NCBI GenBank assembly: GCA_001949185.1
Contig: BDGG01000020.1
Location: 351,630-373,961 of the forward strand
DNA from: Ramazzottius varieornatus
Lineage: Eukaryota > Tardigrada > Eutardigrada > Parachela > Ramazzottiidae
DNA: 22,332 bases
Direction: 5' to 3'
Within the stretch, counting starts at the first letter, position 1. Each line of letters opens with the position of its first letter. The notes below the pieces were generated by a model. It ran no database searches. It saw only the letters and a list, made by a program, of their open reading frames with translations, and was not told where the DNA came from. Below, piece after piece: positions 10,005 to 19,026 of this stretch. Both the position numbers and the translations under genes were made by a program.

Positions 10005-11229
10005 TTAAGACAAGAAAATTTCTTTGCGGTCGCGGATCAGCTGACGGCACACAGGGCACTACGTCATGGCCGTGCCGCAGGGTCCGCAGGTGCAGACGTG
10101 TTGGCACGGCTCGAAGAAGAGCGACGACTGGAAGTCCAAGCAGATCTTGCAGCGCAGAATATTCCGCAAGGCTTCCTCATTACCGTTGGTCAACTACGCT
10201 CGATGCTCGTCGCGCATCGCTTCCTGGGTGATCATGGTCTGCTTGCGTTCTTCAATGCGTTTGAGTGTCACGTAGCTCCAGACAACATCATGCGTCGCGT
10301 CCAGGTCCAGCACATGCTCGGCATGACCATAGTCATCGGGCCAGTGCAGACGGATGCGGCGCAACAAGGCTTGCTTACCTGAAAATACAAGAAAAAAAGA
10401 AAAAATGTCCATCAATTTTAACTGGTCAGTAGTGAGGAGGAGAAGGTCGTTTCTAAGAAGTGACTTTCTGCTCTGGCCCGTACTTTCAACTGGGGAAATT
10501 CCACTCAATGCTTACTTTCCAAACCGCGGTACAAGGTGGCTGGATGACCGCGCAGGATGGAGCAGACATCATTGACGGAACGGATGCCACGGGTGTTGAT
10601 GACGAAGGCACAGGTTGCTGCCGCCTGCACGTGTCCCACCCACGGGTCGACATCGTTGCCGCGCACCTCCACTTGGACATCGCAATAGAAACAGCGCACG
10701 ATGGCGGGGAAGCCTCCTGTAACAAAAGAAGTCAGGACATCAGGAGAGAGAGAAAGGCGTAATATCGATCTGCAACAAAAATAACGGCAGTCAAGGACTC
10801 GATATCCCGACAAGTAACCCAACAACGGTCCGTCGGGACCGCGTAGCGGTCGGACGGACCATTGTTGGGCCTTTTGAGAAAGGGAAAATTTTGTCAGGCA
10901 AAAGGCTGGCTTTGGCCGGCCCTTTCTCAGTCTGGTGCCGAAACTAAGCTGCTGAATTGCGCGGCCCAGGGAACGACTGAATCAAGATGATATGCGAACT
11001 TACGTCTGAAGTAGAAGCCGGCCATCGCTAAGGAAGATGCCATGCCCCACAGTCGCGTGGGCCAGTATGGATTGCAGTAGGAGACGAAACGAGCTGCGTA
11101 TGATGACATGTCACGACGCTTGGAGGCTGGCAGGGTCATGCAGTGCTCCAGGGCGTCCTGCAGCGGATCGACGGTGGCCGGGTATCCGGGATTCAGGGTG
11201 CCCTGGTTCTCCAAATCGTGCTGGCTCAT
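10005..11229 (-). pseudogene. iap: Inhibitor-of-apoptosis protein (BIR + RING), three exons, two in-frame TAGs
   Basis: IAPs bind caspases through BIR domains and ubiquitinate partners through a C-terminal RING. Exon 1 (11229-11004, from an ATG at 11229-11227) holds the first half of the BIR, ending AGFYFR. After a 287-bp intron (11003-10717), exon 2 (10716-10516) gives the zinc half with spacing C-x2-C-x16-H-x6-C, the BIR signature. A 137-bp intron (10515-10379) leads to exon 3 (10378-10005), which ends with a RING of spacing C-x2-C-x11-C-x-H-x3-C-x2-C-x6-C-x2-C, as in cellular and baculovirus IAPs. Both junctions keep frame. A TAG at 10196-10194 precedes the RING. Another at 10061-10059 replaces one residue in the x6 gap, so the zinc spacing is otherwise perfect. 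The stop is TAA at 10007-10005. Family identity is firm; whether it was viral cargo or a host insertion is inference. The longer plus-strand frames here are shadows. Confidence 0.85.
10818..10929. repeat. Long hairpin plus second inverted repeat inside an IAP intron
   Basis: Arms 10818-10842 and 10846-10869 are near-perfect inverted copies with a 3-nt loop (core GGTCCGTC pairing with GACGGACC, with small mismatches). A second, shorter pair, TGAGAAAGGG (10875-10884) and CCCTTTCTCA (10920-10929), follows. It lies within the 287-bp intron, the longest seen in the element. It could be a foldback insertion or a structured RNA. Confidence 0.75.
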
Positions 11230-11396
11230 TCGTCCTTCACACAAGTGTCATCGACGTCAGATTCATTATCGCTGTCGGTGATGCCATGGTCTACGTTGTT
11301 GGTGACGAAGAAGCTACCAGGAGCCCCAGCACTGGGCACGGATGCAGGTAAGGCCGGGGGTGAGGTAGGCGTACCATGAAATGCCGGGCAGGCCAT
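11226..11396 (-). CDS. Short ORF overlapping the IAP start (weak)
   Basis: A 56-codon frame from ATG 11396-11394, rich in Pro/Ala/Ser and then in Asp/Glu, ends at a TGA that overlaps the IAP ATG in an ATGA arrangement. It may be an upstream ORF, or an N-terminal piece of the IAP separated by a frameshift. I recognise no family. Confidence 0.25.
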   Translation of the reverse strand: MACPAFHGTPTSPPALPASVPSAGAPGSFFVTNNVDHGITDSDNESDVDDTCVKDE

Positions 11397-11503
11397 GATA
11401 GACACACAAAGAATGGACAAAGGGGACGAAGCGTTGCCTATATCCCAAAATCCACCAAATTCGAAGGTACCGTCCCTTTGTACGCAAAGACCTCGGCGGT
11501 TGC

Positions 11504-11543
11504 GTGGCGTAAAATCCATATTAGCAGTGTGGCGTAAAATCCA
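11504..11543. repeat. 15-bp direct repeat upstream of a TATA box
   Basis: GTGGCGTAAAATCCA occurs exactly at 11504-11518 and 11529-11543, 25 bp apart start to start, about 56 bp upstream of the TATA box. The position suits a regulatory element; no factor can be named. Confidence 0.6.
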
Positions 11544-11598
11544 AGCAGACACTGTTGCGTGTGAGGCCTGTCTTCCTTCACGCCTAATGACATGGCCA

Positions 11599-11606
11599 TA
11601 TAAAAG
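11599..11606 (+). promoter_or_regulatory. TATA box of the plus-strand Gln-rich gene
   Basis: A canonical TATAAAAG lies in a GC-richer context (GGCCATATAAAAGGCC). A transcription start would be expected about 30 bp downstream, in the CATTCATTCATTC stretch near 11625-11635, ahead of the first ATG at 11749. The orientation fits the plus-strand gene and not the divergent IAP. The region 11230-11748 holds no other supported gene. Confidence 0.6.
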
Positions 11607-11748
11607 GCCGGACTGTTTTCATTCATTCATTCACCACCGCTGCCGCCACCGCCGCCGATCTCCATCCGTTTCGAAAATTTTTCTCATTTGGGCGTGCCTC
11701 ATTACAGCCTGGGTCTCGTTACTGTCTGTGTGGGTCATTTTAGGTTGT

Positions 11749-13503
11749 ATGATGGACATGTACCACACCACCACCGCTTCTGGTCGTCACCAGCAGCCGT
11801 AGCAGCAGCACCACCATCAACTGCACCACCAGCACCCTTCATCCCAACCGCGTCCCTCTCAGCCACAGCAGCAGCCACAACCGCAGCAGGTTCAGCTAGT
11901 CCCGCAACGACGAGAAGCGCTCCATGAGGCTCACCAAAATGGACAAGTCCGACCCGGTACGCAAGCGCCGTCAGCGTCGCCATCGCCTCCCCCCAGGGCT
12001 CCACCGTATCGGACAGCCAAGAGCCGGACCAGTGCGAAAATGACGAACTGCTGCTGGCCGCTTTGCTGGAAGAATCCCAAGATATTGTGGACGTTTCCAT
12101 GCCTGCTCTCGCTATTGCCAACGGTCCTGGGCTTACTGGCGCTCCTGCTGGCCTTCATCGTCCAGCCGCTGCTGCTCAACCATCACCTTCCGGTACACCA
12201 GCCAGTCAGCAGCAACAACAACAAACACAACAACAGCAACAGCAAATGGCACCACCTCCCAACCTCACCAGGACCAAGACAGTTCGCGTCAAGCCTCAAG
12301 TTTCCAAACTGGACCTGGTCGGAGGTCAACCACTGGTGGCCAACGATCAACCGACCACAGCACCTACGCCATCTCCTAGCGCTGTGCAGTGTAAGCCCAA
12401 GTTCCCCACTGTTAACCACGGCTCTAAGAATGCTGCGCTCCCACCTCAGCGGGATCAGCAAGACTTTGTTCTCCCAAACAAGAACAACAACCGCTACGTC
12501 AACGAGGATCCCAACATTGAGTACAAGCGAAATTTCCCCACCGGAAAACCAGCCTTCTTGTACCAAGGGTTCCCTGTGATGAAGTTTGGGTGAGCTCCTT
12601 GAATTTGGATGGTCGTTCCGTTACTTTATTTCCTCTTTTGCCCCTTTGCAGGTACGACAAGTTCTGCTGTCTGCGCTTGACGGATGAAAACGAGCTGGAA
12701 GCTGTCATTGGCGATTTCACCTGCGATCCTCCGGGCTCGGGCAAATGGGAACCGAGAGCCAAGCACGTGGTCCTCGAGATAAGGAGCAACTGCTGCGCCT
12801 AGTTGGGCTCATCTTCAATAACTTCACGACCAACTGCCGTGACGCCAAGGTCGCCGATACCGGTGCCAAGGTGTCCTCCATGTACAACCTGGGGAAGGAG
12901 GTCTACTTTGTCTGGTGTGCCTACAACGACACGGCCATGGCTAACGTCCGCCAGTACTTCCGGCGCGCCAACGGTGACATGCAAGCCACCAGCCAGGGCG
13001 TCTCGCCAAAGCCTACGACTCCTTCCGGACCGGCATCATGGACCTGACACTAATGATGGAGGCTGAGAAGTGCTGAGCTTCCGCACTGGCCCAATCCCTC
13101 CTCTCCCCAAACCCAACCTGCAAGAACTGATCACGGGCTTGCCCTTCGTCATGTTCAAATAATGGCTCTTGCGACTGGAAGAAAAGTGTGACAAGTGTCA
13201 GCAGCTCCGTCTGGTCTTCAAGGAGCCTCTGCGCCGGCATGCAGGCCACCACACCTGTCACCGGGGACGAACGGAGCTGACCTTGGACGAATGCATGAAG
13301 GCGGACATTTTCCGCGATCTTCTCCACAGCAAGCGGGTCTTTGGTGGGTGAAGGTTACAGCGGGCATTTTGTTTGTTAGTAGAATGCAAAAGCACCTAAC
13401 GATTTTAACCGCTGCAACTTCTGCTACAGGTATGCTGCTCTTGCTGAAGCCCTACGGAGATGCCAGCAACTTTGACAACTTGCTGCTGTTCCCGGTGGAG
13501 TAG
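11749..13503 (+). pseudogene. Glutamine-rich gene of unknown family, three coding segments, broken
   Basis: The first ATGs (11749, 11752) open into a His/Gln/Pro-rich stretch with a TAG at 11800-11802 within a CAG-rich run. From about 11930 the frame that includes 12063-12589 is open: a Leu/Glu-rich patch, two six-residue glutamine runs (about 12208-12245), a Pro/Thr-rich linker, then a more ordered C-terminal domain. Introns at 12590-12651 (62 bp) and 13344-13429 (86 bp) have GT-AG ends and keep frame. The frame shifts near 12775 and 13010, and an in-frame TAA precedes a Cys/His-containing segment (13165-13343, CDKC and HHTC) that may bind zinc. The last exon ends FPVE-stop at 13501-13503. 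I recognise no homologue. Low-complexity N-terminus plus ordered domain would suit a regulatory or DNA-binding accessory protein, but that is speculation. Confidence 0.6.
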
Positions 13504-13518
13504 TCTCCTCCAAACCAG

Positions 13519-13583
13519 GTGAGCACCGGAAGATTAATTATGCCTCTCTTTTGACCATAAATTAATCCTTCGGTGCTCACGCA
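13519..13583 (+). other. 65-bp intron-like segment forming a strong hairpin
   Basis: GTGAGC at 13519 and GCAG ending at 13583 look like intron ends downstream of the Gln-rich gene's stop. Arms 13519-13541 and 13557-13580 are nearly perfect inverted repeats around a short loop, so the donor would sit in the stem. A second intron-like segment (GTAAGG at about 13613 to ATACAG at about 13677) follows. These could be 3'-UTR introns, or mean the real C-terminus is downstream. The rest of 13504-13713 holds no gene. Confidence 0.5.
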
Positions 13584-13713
13584 GGTTTCACCATAGCCAA
13601 CACATCACCTGGTAAGGACCAACGGAATTACTTAGTGCTGTACCAAGTCACTGAGTATTCTTTGGTTTTTATACAGGCATCCTATATCTCCACGCCCATC
13701 AGCTAGCGTCACA

Positions 13714-14256
13714 TCACTCGACAACCCAACACCGCAATACTAGTTTGCCATTTTCTTTATTGCAAATTTGTCTAATTAGTGTTGTATTGTACACCCGTGT
13801 TTTTAGATCGAAACAGCTATTCACAAATTGACAAACCATCTTGTTGTTAGCGCGTGTGTTATCAGTAAACAAGTGCATAAAATCTATGTAAGACAATCGG
13901 CTTGCTCGTTTAAAAACAGACATCATAGCATACTGTCCACACTTTGCAGAAGCCGGCTGTTGAATTGTTCGGCACTGCTGTATAATTTTTAGCCCTTCCG
14001 TGAGACTTTGTAATTTAGGATTGTAGCTCCTCAGTGGTCTACCGTAACTGTCAAATGTTTCAATGTAGCCAGGATTGTCTTGGTAAAACGCCACCCAGTG
14101 AGTGCCACCACTGGTGCTATCAGAGCAGTTGGCAATGTAGGCCGACGGGAGTTCCTGACTGGGGTGGGGCAGCTGGTCGGCAGCAAAGACTCCCCGAAAC
14201 ACTGCAGCGGTAACCGAGCATGCCCTCATGGCACTGTCAATCTGCCACGTGTTCAT
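13714..14256 (-). CDS. Adenain-like cysteine protease (maturation protease)
   Basis: An intact frame of 180 codons from ATG 14256-14254; the frame extends four codons upstream but without an ATG. It matches Polinton/adenovirus-type proteases that cleave capsid and core precursors during virion maturation. Visible catalytic features are the His in GTHWVAFY (near residue 55), an acidic residue in ETFDSYG shortly after, and the Cys in AKCGQY near the middle. The length is usual for the family. The ATG follows the MCP stop by one base, and the protease is the last gene of the minus-strand virion cassette. It has no stops or frameshifts, unlike its neighbours. An AATAAA on this strand lies just inside the 3' end of the gene (about 13757). 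Confidence 0.9.
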   Translation of the reverse strand: MNTWQIDSAMRACSVTAAVFRGVFAADQLPHPSQELPSAYIANCSDSTSGGTHWVAFYQDNPGYIETFDSYGRPLRSYNPKLQSLTEGLKIIQQCRTIQQPASAKCGQYAMMSVFKRASRLSYIDFMHLFTDNTRANNKMVCQFVNSCFDLKTRVYNTTLIRQICNKENGKLVLRCWVVE

Positions 14257-14257
14257 T

Positions 14258-15662
14258 TCACGCCACAAAGTCGGTGACGAGCTGACGGAAGGTATTTATT
14301 TCTATCAGTAAATCAAAGTACAAAAGGCTGACACCCATCAACATCTTTGGCAAACTAGGGATATCGTGACGTCTCCCTGTTTGATCAAGCCCAGGGCGTT
14401 GCGACCACAGCCGCTAGGGCTGAGGTCGAAAGCAAAGAAAGTGTAGCCTTTAGCGTATCCGTCCCTCTCGAAAGGCAAGGAACCTCCCGGTGCGTGCTTC
14501 CTTCCTAGGACGTCCAAGAGACCGTCGAAACCCTCCAACGAGCGTCCCGTTTCAAAGTCCACCAGATACAGTTTGGACGGGAAGGAGACCCCATCGACTT
14601 GCAGAGAAATCTGGGTGAGATTTTTGTGAACAAAGTTGAGCGGATTAGTGTGGAGATTTCCCTCGAAGGAGTCCGATTCCACCAGCGCGAAAATTGACAT
14701 TTTGGATACCTGAAATAGCCGAAATTAGTCCCGCTATACTCATAACGCTGTCGATCACTCCATCACCTGTCCCATGTGGATATTTGGTAACTGCGTCCCA
14801 GTCGCTCCAATTGGGATATCGATCACACGGAAGAGCTGCTTTTCCAACTGATACTTTGCCGTTGTCGTCACCAGTTGTTTCGCCAAAGAATTCATGAAGT
14901 CAGGAGTTCCGACGTAACGCCTGATCAGCAGGCGTGGGTTTCGAATAAACCCTCGATGCTCCTGCCTGGTGCCAGAAGATCGTTGTCACCCCAACTTCAT
15001 AAATAGGAATACCGGTGAATTGAGCTGAAAGCGGATGTGCACGGGTACACCTGTCACCAGGTTTTTCTCCTGTGATGTTACATCCGAATAGACTTTACCC
15101 GACAGCTGCACCCACTTATGAGGGTGAACAGCTTCTGTCTCGCTACCTCCCCCTTGTTTTCTGCAGCAGTGTCCATCGCACCCGGAGTGTCGTAATAAAA
15201 CCAGCGGAGGCCAGCGCAGTACGAAGAGCCCCTTCGGAGTGCGTTGTCAAAGCTTCAATTATTGCCCGCTACGGGTAGTGTTGAGCGCAGTCGGAAACCA
15301 GGCGACTACAGAGTGATATCTGAACAGACCTGAACAGGCTGTGAGCGATCAAGTTCACCGGTGCAACATTGTCATCTTCTGACAGCTTCCCATAAGTTAA
15401 TGTTGACTTTTCGTTCTTGAATTGATAATTCAAGTTCGAACGATAACTCTGGCAGTGCCAGCAATGCATCCGTATATGGTGGAATGTAGAACGTCATCTC
15501 GCCCAGGGCGGGCAGATTCTCGGGTATGGCAGCAGTGGGTGCTATACGTTCCTCTTCAACACGGTATCGATCAGTTAAGGAGGCCGGAACGGAGAACAGG
15601 TTGGAATCGGCTGCCGTTGCCGGCTCCGGTCCTTCCAAGGTGAAGACGTTGACCGCAGCCAT
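14258..15662 (-). pseudogene. Major capsid protein (double jelly-roll), broken, with one intron
   Basis: The start ATG is at 15662 and the N-terminus resembles Polinton major capsid proteins (LFSVP segment, then a strand-rich region). Recognisable family segments continue in order down the minus strand but change frame. Segment 2 is at about 15420-15270 (NVAPVNLIAHSLF), ending at a TAG at 15271-15269. Later segments are near 15210-15110, 15110-14990 and 14950-14767. A 57-bp GT-AG intron (14766-14710) then joins in frame to 14709-14338, which carries the C-terminal jelly-roll signature (LVESDSFEG, then NPLNFVHKN, then FFAFDLSP). Remaining C-terminal residues in shifted frames end at TGA 14260-14258. 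The hexon-like protein forms the icosahedral shell. At least four frameshifts plus nonsense codons make this copy non-functional. Identity is from family knowledge and is strong. Confidence 0.88.
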
Positions 15663-15665
15663 TTT

Positions 15666-16090
15666 TTAAAAAGTGTCAGGAAAATCGCAAGCAGGAATTC
15701 GTTTCAGACGAGTGGCGGTTCGCTTGTGTCGGCCGCGACCTGACGTCCTCAGTAGTCTACGCCGAGGGTGTTGCAGCGTGGGACGGCGTTGGTAGCGCTG
15801 GCGACGAGCTGACAGTGATGGAGCCACAAGAGCAGCAGGTTCCAACCCGGAGCCGCTTTGCTCAACGACCTCTGCACCAGTTTTTGGTGTCAATACCGAA
15901 GAAATTTTCTGCGCTATACCTTTACCCGCTTCATTAAAGACACTTTGTGCAGCCGTACTTAAATGCAGCTTTGCCGACTCCATGGCCGATTTTACATGCG
16001 GCATGGCACTTCGGACTAGCGGCGCGGCGAAACGTGAAAAGCGGGATGCCGCGGAAGAAACTTCCTAGACCTGCCCCGTTCTGATCCTTG
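15666..16090 (-). pseudogene. Small basic virion core protein (pX-like)
   Basis: The clean frame 16004-15666 encodes a short protein with an Ala/Ser-rich amphipathic N-terminal part and a strongly basic Arg/Lys/His-rich tail, ending three bases before the MCP start. The region upstream, overlapping the end of the minor capsid gene, carries in another frame a Gly-rich GLGSFFRG-type motif typical of the N-terminus of adenovirus-like core peptides in these elements, so a frameshift near 16030 is likely. The basic tail suits DNA condensation in the capsid. The family call rests on composition, motif and synteny. Confidence 0.65.
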
Positions 16091-17084
16091 ATAATTTTTC
16101 ATAGGAATGGCCTACATGGGTATAGGCCGCCACGTCACAGTAGATGAACAGCGACTGGTCGCCGAGATACAAGTTAATGCATCGCTTGGAAATTACTAGG
16201 TACGGTAGTTCGAGCACTGACAGTTTGAACTCATTCGGATACCGGTTAACGAGGTACCATACGCTTCTGTCCGCTTCCGTCAAGGGTTCATCTTCTCGGG
16301 GCCAAAACCTCGGCGTTTGGTGGGTAGTGGACGTGTCTGCGTAATTCTTCAGTCGATCTTCCATAAAATGGAATGCCGGACTGTCGGCAGCGCTGACGAT
16401 GGACTGGTTCTGGAAACCCAGCATTTCTTGTAAACGCGTAGATGCTGGCGGGAACTTTAACCTTACACGTAAGCTGGGAAAATGCACCCTTGCTTTACGT
16501 TCACTGGTATGGTATGAGAAGGCGAACGCCTTGGTTCCCGCTGACGGAGTGTGCTTGTGATTCTTAATGTCCTTAAAGTCCTCACCCAGTGTTACCGGTT
16601 CCAGGGGCGGTATTTGGCTGCCGATAACATGGAAAAGCTCGGCCAAATCGTAGATCACGGCGGGTACAGTAATTTCGTGCTCTTGAAGATGAAAGTACCC
16701 CTCTGTCCGTTGTTTCGGACGCGGTAAAAGTTCGTTCTTCTCTTTATCCAAACGAATTCCATAGAAGGAATTCGGCTTACGCCTGGTAGGTGCCAAACCT
16801 TGCGCCACTCGTTTAAAACTGGCGATTTCCTCTTCGGCGTCCTCTCGATGGACACACAGACCGATCAGCACAATTTGCTGAACAACAATTTTCTGATCCT
16901 CCGGGATGTTATACATTGAATGCGGGTAGATTAGTTCTACCAAAGCTACTTCCCACGTTCGGGATTACAACGCAATGGGTGCATGCAATCGAGTACTCCA
17001 AGAAGCCGCGTTGTTTTTCGGATGAATATCGCACAAAGCGTCAGAAGGCAAGGTAACATAAAATGGTCTACTTACCGATACCAT
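16065..17084 (-). pseudogene. Minor capsid protein (penton-like), one in-frame stop
   Basis: ATG 17084-17082 begins a 339-codon frame interrupted only by a TAA at 16967-16965. The N-terminus has the VTLPSDA motif followed by WEVALVELIYPHS. This pairing marks the conserved Polinton protein usually placed next to the MCP and interpreted as the single jelly-roll minor capsid or penton protein. The uninterrupted part (16964-16065) shows no other damage. The gene starts 30 bp after the integrase frame ends and runs into the core protein. The stop may be a recent mutation. Confidence 0.8.
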
Positions 17085-17113
17085 GATGTCTATTCACAGT
17101 TGGCTAACTCGTA

Positions 17114-18020
17114 TCAATAAAAAAGCCCCAGAATCTCCTCTCCGTCTGTCTCGCGCACTTGGTAGATGGTCTCGGGAACGCACCTGATAACTTTGGAGAT
17201 GGTACAAATCTCGTCTTTAAAGTTCGGTTCGTAGCCCTTGGAGTAAATATCTTTCGTGACATTGATGCGCACTTTGTCTCCCACCCTAAATACTGCCTTC
17301 GCGGACTCCTCTCGAATTAACTTGCAATACAGACGGTTGAATACGAGCAACGAATTATCATCGTTGACGTCATTTGGAGCTAGTTGGTGAGTTGAATGAG
17401 TGGTCGCATTGTATTCGGCCACGATATGCGGTAGCGCGTCATAATACTTGACCGAAGGAATGCGCGCTGCGAACAGTCCCATATACGCTGACGTAATCAT
17501 CCTTTCCGCCATAGTCGCCTTGATCTCATCGTTCTCCGTGGAGAAGTGAACTATATCATGTTTTTTACATAAAGCAGCCACTTAGTTACAGTAAAACTCT
17601 TTGCCTTTACCTGTCTGCAGTTTTTCAGGGATGCTAATCTCGTTAAAAACTTTTATCAAGGCGTCTCAAACTAGCGCTCCCTCTCACCAATTCACCGAAG
17701 TCTTACCAATTGGCAGCTAGCTTTCTTACTGAAACAGTCAACGACAACGAGAGCCCAATTGCAGTGTTTATTTTTCGGAGCGACGATTGTCATGTCCATC
17801 ATGTCCATCATGTCCACTTGGAACTGATGATGACTGTCGTGGACGACTACTGGATTGCGTCGAAACCGCCTCCGACGTTGTTTCTACTTTTTGTACGCTG
17901 GGATTCGATTCAACAGGCGCTGAGCTTCCGCAGTACTCATGGAGGTCGTTTGCGCTCGTCGATACTTCTCGACTCCGCCAAGCTTCCCGCCTGTTTCGGA
18001 TCCTCCTAGTCGGTGGGCAT
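17114..18020 (-). pseudogene. Retrovirus-type integrase (Polinton INT), inactive
   Basis: The integrase joins element ends to host DNA through a DDE catalytic core. The likely start is ATG 18020-18018, followed almost at once by TAG (18008-18006). In order: a DPK-type N-terminal segment; an Arg-rich linker (RRRFRRN) with a TAG just before it; the first catalytic Asp in QVDMM (17814-17812); VVVDCFSK; the second catalytic site in LQTGKGKEF, where the Asp codon reads GGT (Gly, 17611-17609); a TAA at 17584-17582; the catalytic Glu in MAER; and the C-terminal SH3-like part with RVGDKVRI and DGEEILG, ending at TGA. Several stops and loss of a catalytic Asp make it dead. A 9-bp tandem repeat (17791-17817) adds Met-Asp-Met units right after the first Asp. 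Confidence 0.92.
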
Positions 18021-18049
18021 GACTAATAACCAGGTCCTCGTCCTCTCCG

Positions 18050-18480
18050 TCACAACAAGATTACTATCCAACGAGGTAAAGTCGGTATATTCATTCGACC
18101 AAGACCGCCCTGAGTTTTAGCTTTTCTTTCACGAAGACGACGCGGTGAAACTACCAGTGGTTCCGCGCTGTTTAAATCCTCGACCAGTTTTGATTTCGCA
18201 ATGCGTCCATGTCGCGTTACTAGTCCACTCTTCGGCGCTACGCGAGCTTTAGGCTGCTTTGTTGCCAATCCTGTTTCGTCAGACACTGGTGGCATAGGTG
18301 GAGCAGAGGGAGGTAGCGGCGGCAGTTGCGGCATGGCCGATTCTTCCGGAAAGGCTTGGGCCTTGTGTGAGAGGAACATTGCAGGTTGTCAGACAACATC
18401 TGTGCCTTAGTCCATTCAGACAGGTCTGAACGAGCCAAAATTTCCGCAAGAGAGTTGACGCCGAAAGGTGTTACACTGCC
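18050..18480 (-). pseudogene. Small conserved Polinton-type protein, frameshifted
   Basis: Two frames form one gene-like unit. The upstream one (about 18480-18360) encodes SLAEILARSDLSEWTKAQ, resembling the short helical segment with a conserved Trp in small uncharacterised proteins of Polintons. The downstream frame (18379-18050) continues with HKAQ, a proline-rich stretch and a basic tail. A frameshift near 18375 separates them. It lies 30 bp upstream of the integrase start. Function is unknown. Confidence 0.5.
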
Positions 18481-19026
18481 GTTGACGCCATTTCGGCATT
18501 TCCCTCATTACAGAATAGTAATCTGATTAGGTTGCCATGCGGATCCTGAGTAGCTTACAGTCTAAATTTATAGCTGGAGTCAGTCACTGTTTCACGAAGT
18601 GAGCACATCAGCTTTTTTCTCGCGCCCTCCCTCCCCATCTCCAGACGTCCCTTGTATCGTTGTTCCTTTTCTCTTCTCTAGAATAATGATTTGAACCATG
18701 TTTGGTTTTCTTGTAGTTACATTTTTATCTATTGCGGTTCGTTGTGTAGATGGTACTCAGCTTTTAGCCCGAGAAAACCTCTATACCGTTTTATGTATCG
18801 TCTGTACACGTATATTCTGCACATCTATCCTATGTTCAGCCGGTGCTCAGTTTGTGCTCGAGTAAGCCGCTCAACGCAATGTATTTCTTTATATACCTAT
18901 ATACAACTAAACGAGGGGGACTGTGCGAAGGCTGGGCAAATGGCTTACGCAATTGTGTATATCCGCCTACCTTGACAGTTTACCTTCATTGACCCCAAGT
19001 ACTTCCGTGTTCGTTAGGTCCGGGCG
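18481..19026. other. AT-rich stretch without a supported gene
   Basis: Open frames here are low-complexity and match nothing I know. The minus strand has TATATAAAG at 18895-18887, which could act as a TATA box for the minus-strand cassette downstream, although the AT-rich background weakens this. The stretch lies between two small genes that may be halves of one gene, so it could be an insertion or an intron. Confidence 0.4.
18887..18895 (-). promoter_or_regulatory. Candidate TATA box for the minus-strand virion cassette
   Basis: TATATAAAG reads on the minus strand about 400 bp upstream of the small conserved gene and 870 bp upstream of the integrase start. Distance and AT-rich surroundings keep this tentative. 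Confidence 0.3.

Noticed and set aside
9888-10382. A 164-codon plus-strand open frame
   Set aside because: It lies antisense to the IAP RING exon, whose zinc spacing and splice phases are clearly coding; the plus frame shows no family pattern.
17710-18026. Two plus-strand frames of 79-99 codons
   Set aside because: They lie opposite the recognised integrase N-terminal half.
18691-18975. A 94-codon plus-strand frame rich in Tyr, Cys and Ile
   Set aside because: Its composition follows the AT-rich DNA; no domain, splice or context support.
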